DNA from: Candidatus Berkelbacteria bacterium
GTDB taxonomy: Bacteria > Patescibacteriota > UBA1384 > VFKW01
Direction: 5' to 3'
DNA length: 7,540 nt
NCBI GenBank assembly: GCA_009885355.1
Contig: VFKW01000077.1
Coordinates: forward strand, 1-7,540
Position numbers and translations under genes: made by a program. The notes beneath the pieces were generated by a model, which did no database searches, was not told the origin of the DNA, and worked only from the letters and a program-made list of their open reading frames with translations. This document shows positions 1 through 5,992 of this stretch, piece by piece; position 1 is the stretch's first letter, and each line of letters begins with the position of its first letter.

Positions 1-19
1 TAAATCATCATCTTACCCC

Positions 20-48
20 TTGACAAAAGGGCAATCTTATGCTATAAT
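20..48 (+). promoter_or_regulatory. Consensus sigma-70 promoter of the secreted-protein gene
   Basis: The -35 box TTGACA (20-25) and -10 box TATAAT (43-48) both match the housekeeping consensus at every base and are separated by exactly 17 bp. Transcription should start near 55, giving a leader of about 100 nt before the ATG at 159. Such a perfect promoter suggests strong constitutive transcription of the downstream gene, so any control would more likely act through the leader RNA. Confidence 0.85.
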
Positions 49-54
49 TCCAAC

Positions 55-158
55 CAAGATATCAAATACAAATCAGGTTCACGCCTGACTCGATATCCGA
101 AGCTTAACATCACGTACCGGACCCGTTCCGGAATACAAGACCTGGGAGGGTCAAAAAA
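55..158 (+). promoter_or_regulatory. Structured 5' leader with hairpins and a possibly masked ribosome-binding site
   Basis: The leader holds two GATATC palindromes (58-63, 92-97) that can pair with each other around a small hairpin, TCAGG (73-77) with CCTGA (84-88). A second hairpin pairs CCGGA (117-121) with TCCGG (127-131). The ribosome-binding site GGGAGGG lies at 144-150, 8 nt before the ATG. GACCC (120-124) is complementary to GGGTC (148-152), which overlaps that site, and this pairing competes with the second hairpin. A translational switch is therefore possible but is only an inference; no known riboswitch family is recognised. Confidence 0.35.
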
Positions 159-953
159 ATGAAACTCTATTTTATTGCTCTTATGATTGCCTTAACACTC
201 ACCACCCCGGCTTTCGCCGAGGTAGTCACAGAGCTGGACGAAGGCAACACTTGCCCTCCAAACAACTCTGTGGTGCAGCAGACTTCAACTGGAACCCCGC
301 GGTTCCAAGGCAAATCCTTCTGGGCAGCCACTGTCGCTAGCTTTAGACGAGTTAGCGTCAATGGTGAAATCATCAGTAAAACTGATGATCCACAAAGGAT
401 AGAAACAGAATACCAGAGGGCCCAAGATTCTCTAGTGTCTGCCCTTAATGGCATGACAGGGAAAATAGGCGCTCTGATGTATCAGGAGCAAGTCTCTTGG
501 TATAACTCGTGCATTGAAGCGCACAAAAGAGACAAAAATTACGACCCCACGCAGGTGAGAGTCGACGGAGCGCAAGCTCCAAAATTTATCATTGAAATAT
601 TATCCTGTGACATCAGCTCGGCTGATAACAGTGATAATATTGATGTCACCATTGGTGATGTCAATGTAAACAGCAGTGGTGATCAAGAGATCGTCACAAT
701 TGAGTATTCGGCGATCATCCGTGACGCCAAGACTCATGACAAGCTAACAGATTGCAAAGGAAATGTCCTTACATTTAAGGGCAAATCCTCAGCAACAAAT
801 GGCGATCTGAATATTAGTGTCTACGGTTATACTGTAGGATCTAATATAAATAGATCTCGCCAGAAAGACAACAATCTCCCCCTGTGCTATCGCACAGCGG
901 GAGCAAATCTTGCTACTGACATCTGTCGGCAGCTCAAAAACTATCCATTATAA
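159..953 (+). CDS. Secreted six-cysteine protein of unknown function
   Basis: The 264-residue product starts with a clear Sec signal peptide: a lysine at position 2, a hydrophobic stretch over residues 4-15, and a signal peptidase I site AFA|E after residue 20. The mature protein of about 244 residues has no further membrane helix and should be exported. It has six cysteines (32, 118, 150, 199, 243, 256), an even number that would allow three disulfides. The middle (about 140-190) has alternating hydrophobic and polar residues suggestive of beta strands. I recognise no family or catalytic motif. The ATG is supported by a strong GGGAGGG site 8 nt upstream and by the signal peptide starting there. 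The gene stands alone, with its own perfect promoter and terminator, convergent with the pilin operon. Confidence 0.85.
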   Translation: MKLYFIALMIALTLTTPAFAEVVTELDEGNTCPPNNSVVQQTSTGTPRFQGKSFWAATVASFRRVSVNGEIISKTDDPQRIETEYQRAQDSLVSALNGMTGKIGALMYQEQVSWYNSCIEAHKRDKNYDPTQVRVDGAQAPKFIIEILSCDISSADNSDNIDVTIGDVNVNSSGDQEIVTIEYSAIIRDAKTHDKLTDCKGNVLTFKGKSSATNGDLNISVYGYTVGSNINRSRQKDNNLPLCYRTAGANLATDICRQLKNYPL

Positions 954-956
954 TTA

Positions 957-971
957 GTACCAAAATGGTAC
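957..971. repeat. Small perfect hairpin after the secreted-protein gene
   Basis: GTACCA (957-962) and TGGTAC (966-971) form a perfect 6-bp stem with an AAA loop, 3 nt after the TAA stop and directly abutting the terminator. It may act as an extra 3' end stabiliser; this is inferred. Confidence 0.4.
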
Positions 972-1013
972 AAAAAGGACCCGAGCAACTTTGTTGTCCG
1001 GGTCCTTTCTTTG
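972..1013. terminator. Bidirectional intrinsic terminator between convergent units
   Basis: A 10-bp stem (974-983 with 999-1008) is extended, past a 2-nt internal bulge, by CAAC (986-989) with GTTG (993-996) around a TTT loop. On the + strand it is followed by TTTCTTTG. On the - strand the same stem is followed by TTTTTG (complement of 971-976). It can therefore end both the secreted-protein mRNA and the leftward pilin operon, whose last stop is at 1023. Confidence 0.85.
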
Positions 1014-1022
1014 TATATTCTC

Positions 1023-1589
1023 TTAATTTGAACCTGATGCCGGTGGCATCGTATTTCCCTGATTTACTGTACCATTCGGCGTATTTGGCGTCCTGTTCCA
1101 TGGATCGGTTACCGGCTGAGTAGATCCATTACCACCTGAACCCTGAGCCGGTGGAATCGTATTGCCCGGATCAACCGTCCCAGTTCCTGCACCGCCATTA
1201 TTTGGCGCTGGCGGTTGAGGCCAACCTGCTCCACCCGGACTTCCACCTGCCTGCAATCCCGCAGAACCACCTTTTACGCCCCCCGTAACCCAAGCGGAGA
1301 TCGAAAAAGCAACCAAGATGACAATAATACCGATAATTGCATTAATGATCCCTGTTCTGGCCGCCGTTGCTTTTGCCGGTTCGCCATTGGCCGTGATATA
1401 TTGAATACCAGAATAAACCAGATAAATAGTTGCCAAAATACCAGCGATAAATAATACCGTATTGATAATATTTGCAACTGTCTGATTGAAACTCATATTG
1501 ATAAAAACCGGAATGCCAAAACCGCCCACCTGACCTGAACTCACTCCTTGCGCTGCAAAAACTTTTGTTACAAAATGATCAAATATCAT
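1023..1589 (-). CDS. T4SS-type pilin-like protein with Gly/Pro/Asn-rich tail (P1)
   Basis: The 188-residue protein has two hydrophobic helices (about 41-63 and 81-101) joined by the conserved loop ANGEPAKATAARTG. This is the pattern of the short pilin-like proteins filed with TrbC/VirB2 and T4SS pilins in CPR genomes. The core (residues 34-101) matches P2 at 62 of 68 positions. Unlike its paralogs it carries an 87-residue tail rich in Gly, Pro, Asn and Thr. The tail contains a repeated motif, GTV-x2-GNT-x-PPA-x-GS, at 137-152 and 173-187, and three N-x-S/T sequons (NGS, NRT, NGT). The start lies only 2 nt after the P2 stop and has just a weak AGG site, so translation is probably coupled to P2. 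It is the last gene of the operon. The tail suggests an exposed, flexible or glycosylated variant subunit, which is inference. Confidence 0.85.
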   Translation of the reverse strand: MIFDHFVTKVFAAQGVSSGQVGGFGIPVFINMSFNQTVANIINTVLFIAGILATIYLVYSGIQYITANGEPAKATAARTGIINAIIGIIVILVAFSISAWVTGGVKGGSAGLQAGGSPGGAGWPQPPAPNNGGAGTGTVDPGNTIPPAQGSGGNGSTQPVTDPWNRTPNTPNGTVNQGNTMPPASGSN

Positions 1590-1591
1590 TT

Positions 1592-1969
1592 TTAACCTAT
1601 TCGGGTAATTGTCTGATTAATTTCCATACCTAAATTTGCATTTGTATTTTTGACACCTCTTTTGACCCAAGAAGAGATCGAAAAAGCAATCAAGATAATA
1701 ATAATACCGATAATCGCATTAATAATCCCTGTTCTAGCCGCCGTTGCTTTTGCCGGTTCACCATTTGCCGTGATATATTGAATACCAGAATAAACCAGAT
1801 AAATAACTGCCAGAATACCAGCAACAAATAATACCGTGTTAATAATATTTGCAATCGTCTGATTAAAACTCAGCTGGCCTAGTGCCGGAATACCAAAACC
1901 ACCTACCTGGCCACCAGATACGGTATCTGCCGCATATGCATGCGACACAACATGTTCCAAGAAACCCAT
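1592..1969 (-). CDS. T4SS-type pilin-like protein (P2), likely major subunit
   Basis: The 125-residue protein has two membrane helices (about 42-64 and 82-102) around the loop GEPAKATAARTG. Before the first helix comes a short leader ending AYA|AD, then the GGQVGGFGIP segment shared with P1. After the second helix there is a basic stretch (KRGVK) and a short polar tail. The family is the small VirB2/TrbC-like pilin-type proteins common in CPR bacteria. The start is fixed by a textbook AAGGAGG site (1974-1980), 4 nt before the ATG and preceded by an unstructured A/T-rich spacer, the best translation signal in the operon. This makes P2 a likely abundant subunit. It is a recent paralog of P1, with a 39-bp identical stretch and about nine in ten identical bases across the core. 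Confidence 0.88.
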   Translation of the reverse strand: MGFLEHVVSHAYAADTVSGGQVGGFGIPALGQLSFNQTIANIINTVLFVAGILAVIYLVYSGIQYITANGEPAKATAARTGIINAIIGIIIILIAFSISSWVKRGVKNTNANLGMEINQTITRIG

Positions 1970-1996
1970 ATATCCTCCTTATTATTTATTATTTTT

Positions 1997-2308
1997 TTAA
2001 AATTTACCTAAATTAATGACATTTTGTACCCATACGACGATCGAAAAAGCCAGTAAAATCACAACTATCCCGATAATCGCATTGACAATCCCAGTCCTTG
2101 CCGTTGATGTTTTTACTAAATCACCTCCCGCCGTTATATATTGAATTCCTGCGAAAACCAAGTAAACAACAGCCAAAATCCCTGCAATGAATAATATTAC
2201 CTGAATCAGATTACCTACAAACACCGCAAAAGGAATATAGTCAAATGGGATGATTGGCGCCGGAACGCCTACTGCCATTACTTTAGAAACAAACGTTTCT
2301 AAAATCAA
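1997..2308 (-). CDS. T4SS-type pilin-like protein (P3), TTG start
   Basis: The 103-residue protein has two hydrophobic helices (about 34-56 and 74-95) and the loop AGGDLVKTSTARTG. It resembles P1 and P2 through FIAGILAVVYLV-x2-GIQYITA and ARTGI-x-NAIIGI. The start codon is TTG (2306-2308), chosen because AAAGGAG (2314-2320) lies 5 nt upstream. Translation from it also gives an N-terminus (ILETFVSKVMA) that lines up with the leaders of P1 and P2. The next methionine, at residue 11, has no comparable site. A separate promoter lies just upstream. The likely location is the inner membrane or an assembled filament; function is inferred from the family only. Confidence 0.85.
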   Translation of the reverse strand: MILETFVSKVMAVGVPAPIIPFDYIPFAVFVGNLIQVILFIAGILAVVYLVFAGIQYITAGGDLVKTSTARTGIVNAIIGIVVILLAFSIVVWVQNVINLGKF

Positions 2309-2367
2309 TTTGGCTCCTTTTTCGCTCCATCTTTACTATAATAAATCCAAGCCCCAACGTCAATATT
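2309..2367 (-). promoter_or_regulatory. Internal operon promoter driving P3-P2-P1
   Basis: Read on the - strand, TTGACG (2363-2358) and TATAGT (2340-2335) are separated by exactly 17 bp, each matching the sigma-70 consensus at five of six positions. Transcription would start near 2328, about 20 nt before the TTG start of P3, and the AAAGGAG site falls within that short leader. The 59-nt gap is the longest in the pilin operon, where other gaps are 2 to 27 nt. A dedicated promoter would give P3, P2 and P1 more transcript than galU and the solute-binding protein. Confidence 0.65.
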
Positions 2368-2703
2368 CTAATTCATAGCCGGCGGAGTTTTAATCATTTG
2401 TGGTATTTTATCAGGTTTTACGATCATTCCAGTAACCATACCTACCAACGAAAAAGCAATCACTATTATAATAATCCCAGTTACAGCAGCAATCAATCCA
2501 TTTTTCCCCTTGGCCGCCTTTGCCTCTTGTCCAAAAGCCATTAAATATTCCGTTCCACTTTGGATAATAAAAATCGCCGCCACTACACCGCCAAGCAAGA
2601 GTAATAGCTGAATAGATTTCAATAATATATCAATCACATCAATCAAGCTGGCATTCGCCCAATTTCTCTGAAATATTCCTTTAAGTATGGCGTCAATTCC
2701 CAT
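2368..2703 (-). CDS. Divergent two-helix pilin-like protein (P4)
   Basis: The 111-residue protein has two hydrophobic helices (about 29-52 and 69-92) and the loop FGQEAKAAKGKNG, which keeps the G-x2-AKA-x3-[RK]-x-G pattern of the family. It is otherwise well diverged from P1-P3. It lacks the short leader ending in Ala of P1-P3 and instead begins with an amphipathic-looking stretch (MGIDAILKGIFQRN). The C-terminus is a short Lys/Pro-rich tail (KPDKIPQMIKTPPAMN). The ATG has a GGGAGAG site (2707-2713) that overlaps the P5 stop region, 8 nt away. Order and spacing place it in the operon as a probable minor or accessory subunit; that role is inferred. Confidence 0.8.
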   Translation of the reverse strand: MGIDAILKGIFQRNWANASLIDVIDILLKSIQLLLLLGGVVAAIFIIQSGTEYLMAFGQEAKAAKGKNGLIAAVTGIIIIVIAFSLVGMVTGMIVKPDKIPQMIKTPPAMN

Positions 2704-2711
2704 TTCTCTCC

Positions 2712-3008
2712 CTAATCAATCGTCCCTTTAGTAATAATATTTGGCACCCACACAATAATCGACTGGAATAATAAAATAATAATAAAACCAGTAATCGCCC
2801 ATACCAAATTTTTTCGCGCCTGCGCAGCCTTTGCCGGCTCCCCGCCGGCGGTAATATACATAATTCCTGAATAAATCACAGCGATCACCATCAAAACCCC
2901 GCCCATAAACAACATTCTTGCCACGATAAATTCCATAATCCCGCCAATAGTATTCACTTCAGGTCTGAGCATTTGATCTAGATTCAATTTAAGATCATCT
3001 GGATTCAT
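2712..3008 (-). CDS. Two-helix pilin-like protein (P5)
   Basis: The 98-residue protein has two hydrophobic helices (about 27-48 and 68-88) and the loop YITAGGEPAKAAQARKN, almost the same as that of P1 and P2. An N-terminal acidic and polar segment of about 22 residues precedes the first helix, and there is no cleavable signal peptide. The helices end WVPNIITKG, comparable to WVQNVINLG in P3. The ATG is preceded by AAGGA. It is the first pilin-like gene after the solute-binding protein, 8 nt downstream, so the two are probably co-translated. The family is VirB2/TrbC-like small pilin proteins of CPR bacteria; the specific function is unknown. Confidence 0.83.
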   Translation of the reverse strand: MNPDDLKLNLDQMLRPEVNTIGGIMEFIVARMLFMGGVLMVIAVIYSGIMYITAGGEPAKAAQARKNLVWAITGFIIILLFQSIIVWVPNIITKGTID

Positions 3009-3016
3009 TAATTTCC

Positions 3017-4381
3017 TTATTTCTTCTGCAATAAAGCTGTTATATCTCGAGCGGCATTTTGCAAACTAATCCCGATAGGCTGATGAGCATGCGTCACATC
3101 ATAAATCGACTTCAACATAATACTGTTATATTTTAGCTCATCAGGTTTATATACCGTTTTTGAAAGATAAATCTGACCCGAAATTGTATTCCCAGTCTTT
3201 GAATCCAAATCCTCCAGTACGATCGGACTTCTTTTTGTCGCTATCACATAATCTCCTCGACTTTTTGACTCCATCATACTGGAAATAACCGCCCATGATA
3301 ACTTCTTAAACTTTGAATTTCTATTTACTGTCCAGGACCAATATTGCGAAAACCCACTAGGAGACAATGTCTGACGCACTTGAGGCAGCGGAGCCACTTC
3401 ATAATTTAAATTTGGATCCATCTGTTGAATATAATTTTCCTGTGACGCATACCCGATCATCAATCCAACCTTTCCTTGCGTGAAATAATCCAAGGCATTT
3501 GGCAATGATTCATTCCAGCAATAAACATCACTGGCAGGATTTGCAAAACTTGTATAAAGATCAAGCGCATTTAAACCTGGATAAACATCATCTCCCCGCT
3601 GTGATTTTTGTTGAAGTTGAAAAACCGCCGATTTTCCATCAGCCGATAAAAAGCTCGTCCCATTTTGCAGCATCATAAGGTACAAGATATCCTGCGCTCC
3701 ATTAATATTATTTGATGTTCCCAGCGCCGCACCTGACCGAATAACTACTGCACCATTTTTAACAGTTAATAACTTAACCACTTTTTTGAAATCATCCCAT
3801 GTTGCCGGCGGTTTCAAGAGTAAGCTTGCTACTTCATCACTCATACCATCTTCTGTATTGTTCAGCTGAACCTTATAATCATCTATCATCCCTTGATTTA
3901 CATACAAAACCAGCGGATCAGAAGTCGCCGGATAACCGAATATATCTCCACCCGACCCGATCATCTCGTTTGCCACTGCTGCCGGATACATCGCTTTAAA
4001 ATCCTTCGCCGTATCGCTATATCTAGATTTTGTATAAAGCTGCGGTGAAATCTTCTGATAATGCTTTGGCACCCAATCATTTTTTATCATAAAAATATCT
4101 GGTCCGCCTCCTGAAGCAATTGCATTTACCAAGTCTTCCTCATAAGTAGCCGGATTTTTTGCCACAATATTTAAAACTGTATCGGTTTCCTGAAGCTTCT
4201 CGATAATCGGCGCATAAGCCGCCTCATCCCCGATCGGCGTCCATAAAGTCACCGTCCCTGGCCCAAGAACTACCTGATTATTTGTACCATTATTTTTCCC
4301 GCTGGCCATCAATATTATCAAAATTAAAAATACTACAAAAAGCCCCGCTCCGATTCCGATCAATAATTTTTTATTTCCCAT
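3017..4381 (-). CDS. Membrane-anchored extracellular solute-binding protein, family 1-like
   Basis: The 454-residue protein has an N-terminal membrane anchor (about residues 5-26, after Lys4-Lys5) with no lipobox cysteine and no clear cleavage site, so it is likely tethered outside the membrane. The rest resembles family 1 sugar-type binding proteins (MalE/UgpB, SBP_bac_1/8): GTVTLWTPIGDE (42-53), GGGPDIFMIKNDW (91-103), and GYPATSDPLVLYVNQGMID (149-167), the usual lobe-linking region, followed by WSWTVNR in the C-terminal half. Family members capture a sugar or peptide and deliver it to an ABC permease, but no permease or ATPase gene is present here. The strong GGGAGGGG site fixes the ATG, 16 nt after the galU stop. 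Its place between galU and five pilin-like genes suggests a surface role linked to the filament; this is inference. Confidence 0.88.
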   Translation of the reverse strand: MGNKKLLIGIGAGLFVVFLILIILMASGKNNGTNNQVVLGPGTVTLWTPIGDEAAYAPIIEKLQETDTVLNIVAKNPATYEEDLVNAIASGGGPDIFMIKNDWVPKHYQKISPQLYTKSRYSDTAKDFKAMYPAAVANEMIGSGGDIFGYPATSDPLVLYVNQGMIDDYKVQLNNTEDGMSDEVASLLLKPPATWDDFKKVVKLLTVKNGAVVIRSGAALGTSNNINGAQDILYLMMLQNGTSFLSADGKSAVFQLQQKSQRGDDVYPGLNALDLYTSFANPASDVYCWNESLPNALDYFTQGKVGLMIGYASQENYIQQMDPNLNYEVAPLPQVRQTLSPSGFSQYWSWTVNRNSKFKKLSWAVISSMMESKSRGDYVIATKRSPIVLEDLDSKTGNTISGQIYLSKTVYKPDELKYNSIMLKSIYDVTHAHQPIGISLQNAARDITALLQKK

Positions 4382-4397
4382 AGCCCCTCCCGAGAGC

Positions 4398-5303
4398 TTA
4401 GCTGACAGACACTTTGATTTTTTTCTCGGATTCCTTGAGTAACTCCGTCATTTTTTCCCTCAAACCTTCTGCCAATTCTTCACGTTTCATCGCAAAATCC
4501 AAATTTGCCTTCAAATATTCCAATTTATCGCCGCAGTCATAAAATTTACTGCCTTCTACCACTTTAGCATAAACCGGCAATTTGCGCTCAATCATTACCT
4601 TTAAAGCCTCTGTCAAGTATATTTCGCCGCTTGGACCCGGCCGCATCTCGTCCAGTATGTCCAAAATCTCCGGCGTTAAAATATATCCGCCCATGAGAGC
4701 CACGTTCGACGGCGCATTTACTTTCCCTGGTTTTTCAATAATATCCGATAATTTAAAAAATCCGTCCGCTTTTTTTTCACCCTTACCATAACCATATCTA
4801 TTAAAATCATCCTCTGTTTCTCTGAACTGAGCCCCGATGATACAACCTGGATTTCTCTCAAATTCTTCCACCATCTGTTTCAAATGCCCCGGCTCGGACC
4901 ACATAAAATTATCGCCCCACAAAACCGCAAACGGCTCATTGCCAATCACTTCCCTGGCACATAACACCGCATGTCCGTTGCCAAGCTGTTCTTTTTGGCG
5001 CACATAAGTAAAAGTTGCAATATCAGATATTGCCCTGATTTCATTGTATTCATCCATCTTGCCAGTTTGTTTCAATCTCTCTTCGAGCTCAAAATTATAG
5101 TCAAAATGATCTTCGATCGCTCGCTTGTTCGAACCTGTAATGATGATAATATGCTCGATCCCGGCCGCCACCGCTTCTTCTACCACATACTGAATTACGG
5201 GCTTATCGACGATCGGCAGCATTTCTTTTGGCGAAGCTTTTGTAAATGGTAAAAATCTCGTCCCAAATCCTGCCGCCGGAATTATCGCTTTTCGAATTTT
5301 CAT
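4398..5303 (-). CDS. galU: UTP--glucose-1-phosphate uridylyltransferase
   Basis: GalU joins UTP and glucose-1-phosphate to give UDP-glucose and pyrophosphate in the cytoplasm, supplying glucose units for polysaccharides, glycolipids and glycoproteins. The 301-residue protein has the usual family length. The nucleotide-binding signature AAGFGTRFLPFTK covers residues 10-22 and PKEMLPIVDKP follows at 25-35. LGNGHAV (107-113), WGDN (129-132, with the metal-binding Asp131), EKPG (190-193), GGYILTPEI (205-213), GEIYLTEALK (226-235) and the substrate-site lysine region VEGSKFYDCGD (249-259) are all present. The final 25 residues are a charged helix. An AGGAG site 6 nt upstream supports the ATG. It heads the operon with the solute-binding protein and pilins, hinting at a need for glucosylated surface material, but GalU is also a general housekeeping enzyme. 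Confidence 0.95.
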   Translation of the reverse strand: MKIRKAIIPAAGFGTRFLPFTKASPKEMLPIVDKPVIQYVVEEAVAAGIEHIIIITGSNKRAIEDHFDYNFELEERLKQTGKMDEYNEIRAISDIATFTYVRQKEQLGNGHAVLCAREVIGNEPFAVLWGDNFMWSEPGHLKQMVEEFERNPGCIIGAQFRETEDDFNRYGYGKGEKKADGFFKLSDIIEKPGKVNAPSNVALMGGYILTPEILDILDEMRPGPSGEIYLTEALKVMIERKLPVYAKVVEGSKFYDCGDKLEYLKANLDFAMKREELAEGLREKMTELLKESEKKIKVSVS

Positions 5304-5534
5304 TAACTACTCCTATATCTGTTCTATCAAAATAAAAAGATTGCATTCCAGCCACTGACTCTCTACAACAAGCAGGAATAATTCTCAACACTAGGTGAAT
5401 AATAAATAATATTGTTCGACCTTGTGGAGAACTACCCCCCCTGCTTACTTCTTAATCCTTACCAGCTTATCCCGCCGCAGCGGGACCCCGCCTGAGTTTA
5501 CCCCGCCAACCGGCGGTGGCTAGCTTATCGCAAC
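5304..5534. other. hsp20-galU intergenic region
   Basis: The 231-nt gap separates two leftward genes. Next to hsp20 it holds a REP-like element (5464-5521). Closer to galU is an imperfect inverted repeat, ATTCCAGC (5345-5352) with GCAGGAAT (5372-5379), and a run of seven C (5435-5441). I see no oligo-T terminator for hsp20 and no convincing galU promoter. The best candidate, TTGAGA with a poor TAGAGA 17 bp later on the - strand, is weak. No coding region is supported. Confidence 0.6.
5464..5521. repeat. REP-like double-hairpin element, copy 1 (58 bp)
   Basis: It starts AGCTTATCCCGCC and ends CCGGCGGTGGCT. The left hairpin is TCCCGC/GCGGGA with a CGCA loop. The right hairpin is CCGCC/GGCGG with an AACC loop. 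Both hairpins, and the order, are shared with the copy at 7036-7078. Between them this copy has 15 extra bases in which ACCCCGCC is repeated on either side of TGAGTTT. AGCTTATC occurs at both edges (5464-5471 and 5522-5529). This looks like a dispersed extragenic palindrome. Confidence 0.75.
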
Positions 5535-5924
5535 CTATTCTGCTTTAACTTTCAATACTCTGGTTTTGGTTTTTTCTTGTTTAGGAATAACAATTGTCAA
5601 AATGCCATTTTTCAAGGTTGCTTCTGCTTTACTGGCGTCAACTGCAACCGGCAAAATATAAGACCTGGAAAATGCGCCCCAATAACATTCTTGGCAGAAA
5701 TAATTATCTTTCCCGCCACTGCCTTCATCTTTTCTCTCACCTTTAACCCCGACCACTTCGTCAGTGATCGAAATTTCCAAATCTTCCGGCGACACACCTG
5801 CAATAGGGGCTTTAATAACTACATTATCAGCCGTTTGATATGCGTCTATTGCGAGCTGACCCTCATATTCCTCGAGCCAATCCTCTGTTTCAGCTTCCTT
5901 AACCACTGGTATTTCCTTTGCCAT
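5535..5924 (-). CDS. hsp20: Small heat shock protein, Hsp20/alpha-crystallin family
   Basis: Hsp20 proteins are ATP-independent chaperones that hold unfolding proteins in large cytoplasmic oligomers. The 129-residue protein has an N-terminal arm (1-24) and an alpha-crystallin domain (about 25-116). Within the domain are YQTADNVVIKAPIAGVSPEDLEI and the diagnostic A-x2-KNGILTIVIPK at 101-115. A short tail contains VLKV, a candidate for the IxI-type anchoring motif. A CxxC pair (Cys77, Cys80, FCQEC) sits in the loop before the YWGAFSRS strand and could bind metal or form a disulfide. The ATG has a strong GAGGAGGG site. The gene diverges from comF and their promoters overlap; no CIRCE operator is visible. 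Confidence 0.93.
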   Translation of the reverse strand: MAKEIPVVKEAETEDWLEEYEGQLAIDAYQTADNVVIKAPIAGVSPEDLEISITDEVVGVKGERKDEGSGGKDNYFCQECYWGAFSRSYILPVAVDASKAEATLKNGILTIVIPKQEKTKTRVLKVKAE

Positions 5925-5992
5925 AATCCCTCCTCGCCAGACAGTTTCCCATCTGGTTAAATTATTTAATATATTTAAAACTACTTATTTAC

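Noticed and set aside
369..389. Perfect 9-bp inverted repeat with AAA loop inside the secreted-protein gene
   Set aside because: It is within coding sequence, has no T-tract, and nothing suggests premature termination; probably a chance result of codon choice.
639..665. 27-bp pseudo-palindrome in the secreted-protein gene
   Set aside because: It lies in coding sequence encoding IDVTIGDVN, with mismatched TG pairs and almost no loop; no operator role can be supported.
1592..3008. Tandem repeats as a CRISPR-like or satellite array
   Set aside because: The repetition is at gene scale and comes from paralogous pilin-like proteins with conserved loops; there are no short repeats with spacers.
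5359..5391. Possible galU promoter TTGAGA-N17-TAGAGA on the - strand
   Set aside because: The -10 box matches only three of six consensus bases; too weak to annotate.
5203..5391. Open frame on the - strand overlapping the start of galU
   Set aside because: It overlaps galU in another frame, lacks a ribosome-binding site and matches no family I know; galU itself is unambiguous.
5577..5960. Long + strand open frame opposite hsp20
   Set aside because: It is antisense to a clear Hsp20 gene and encodes no recognisable protein; its length reflects the codon pattern of hsp20.
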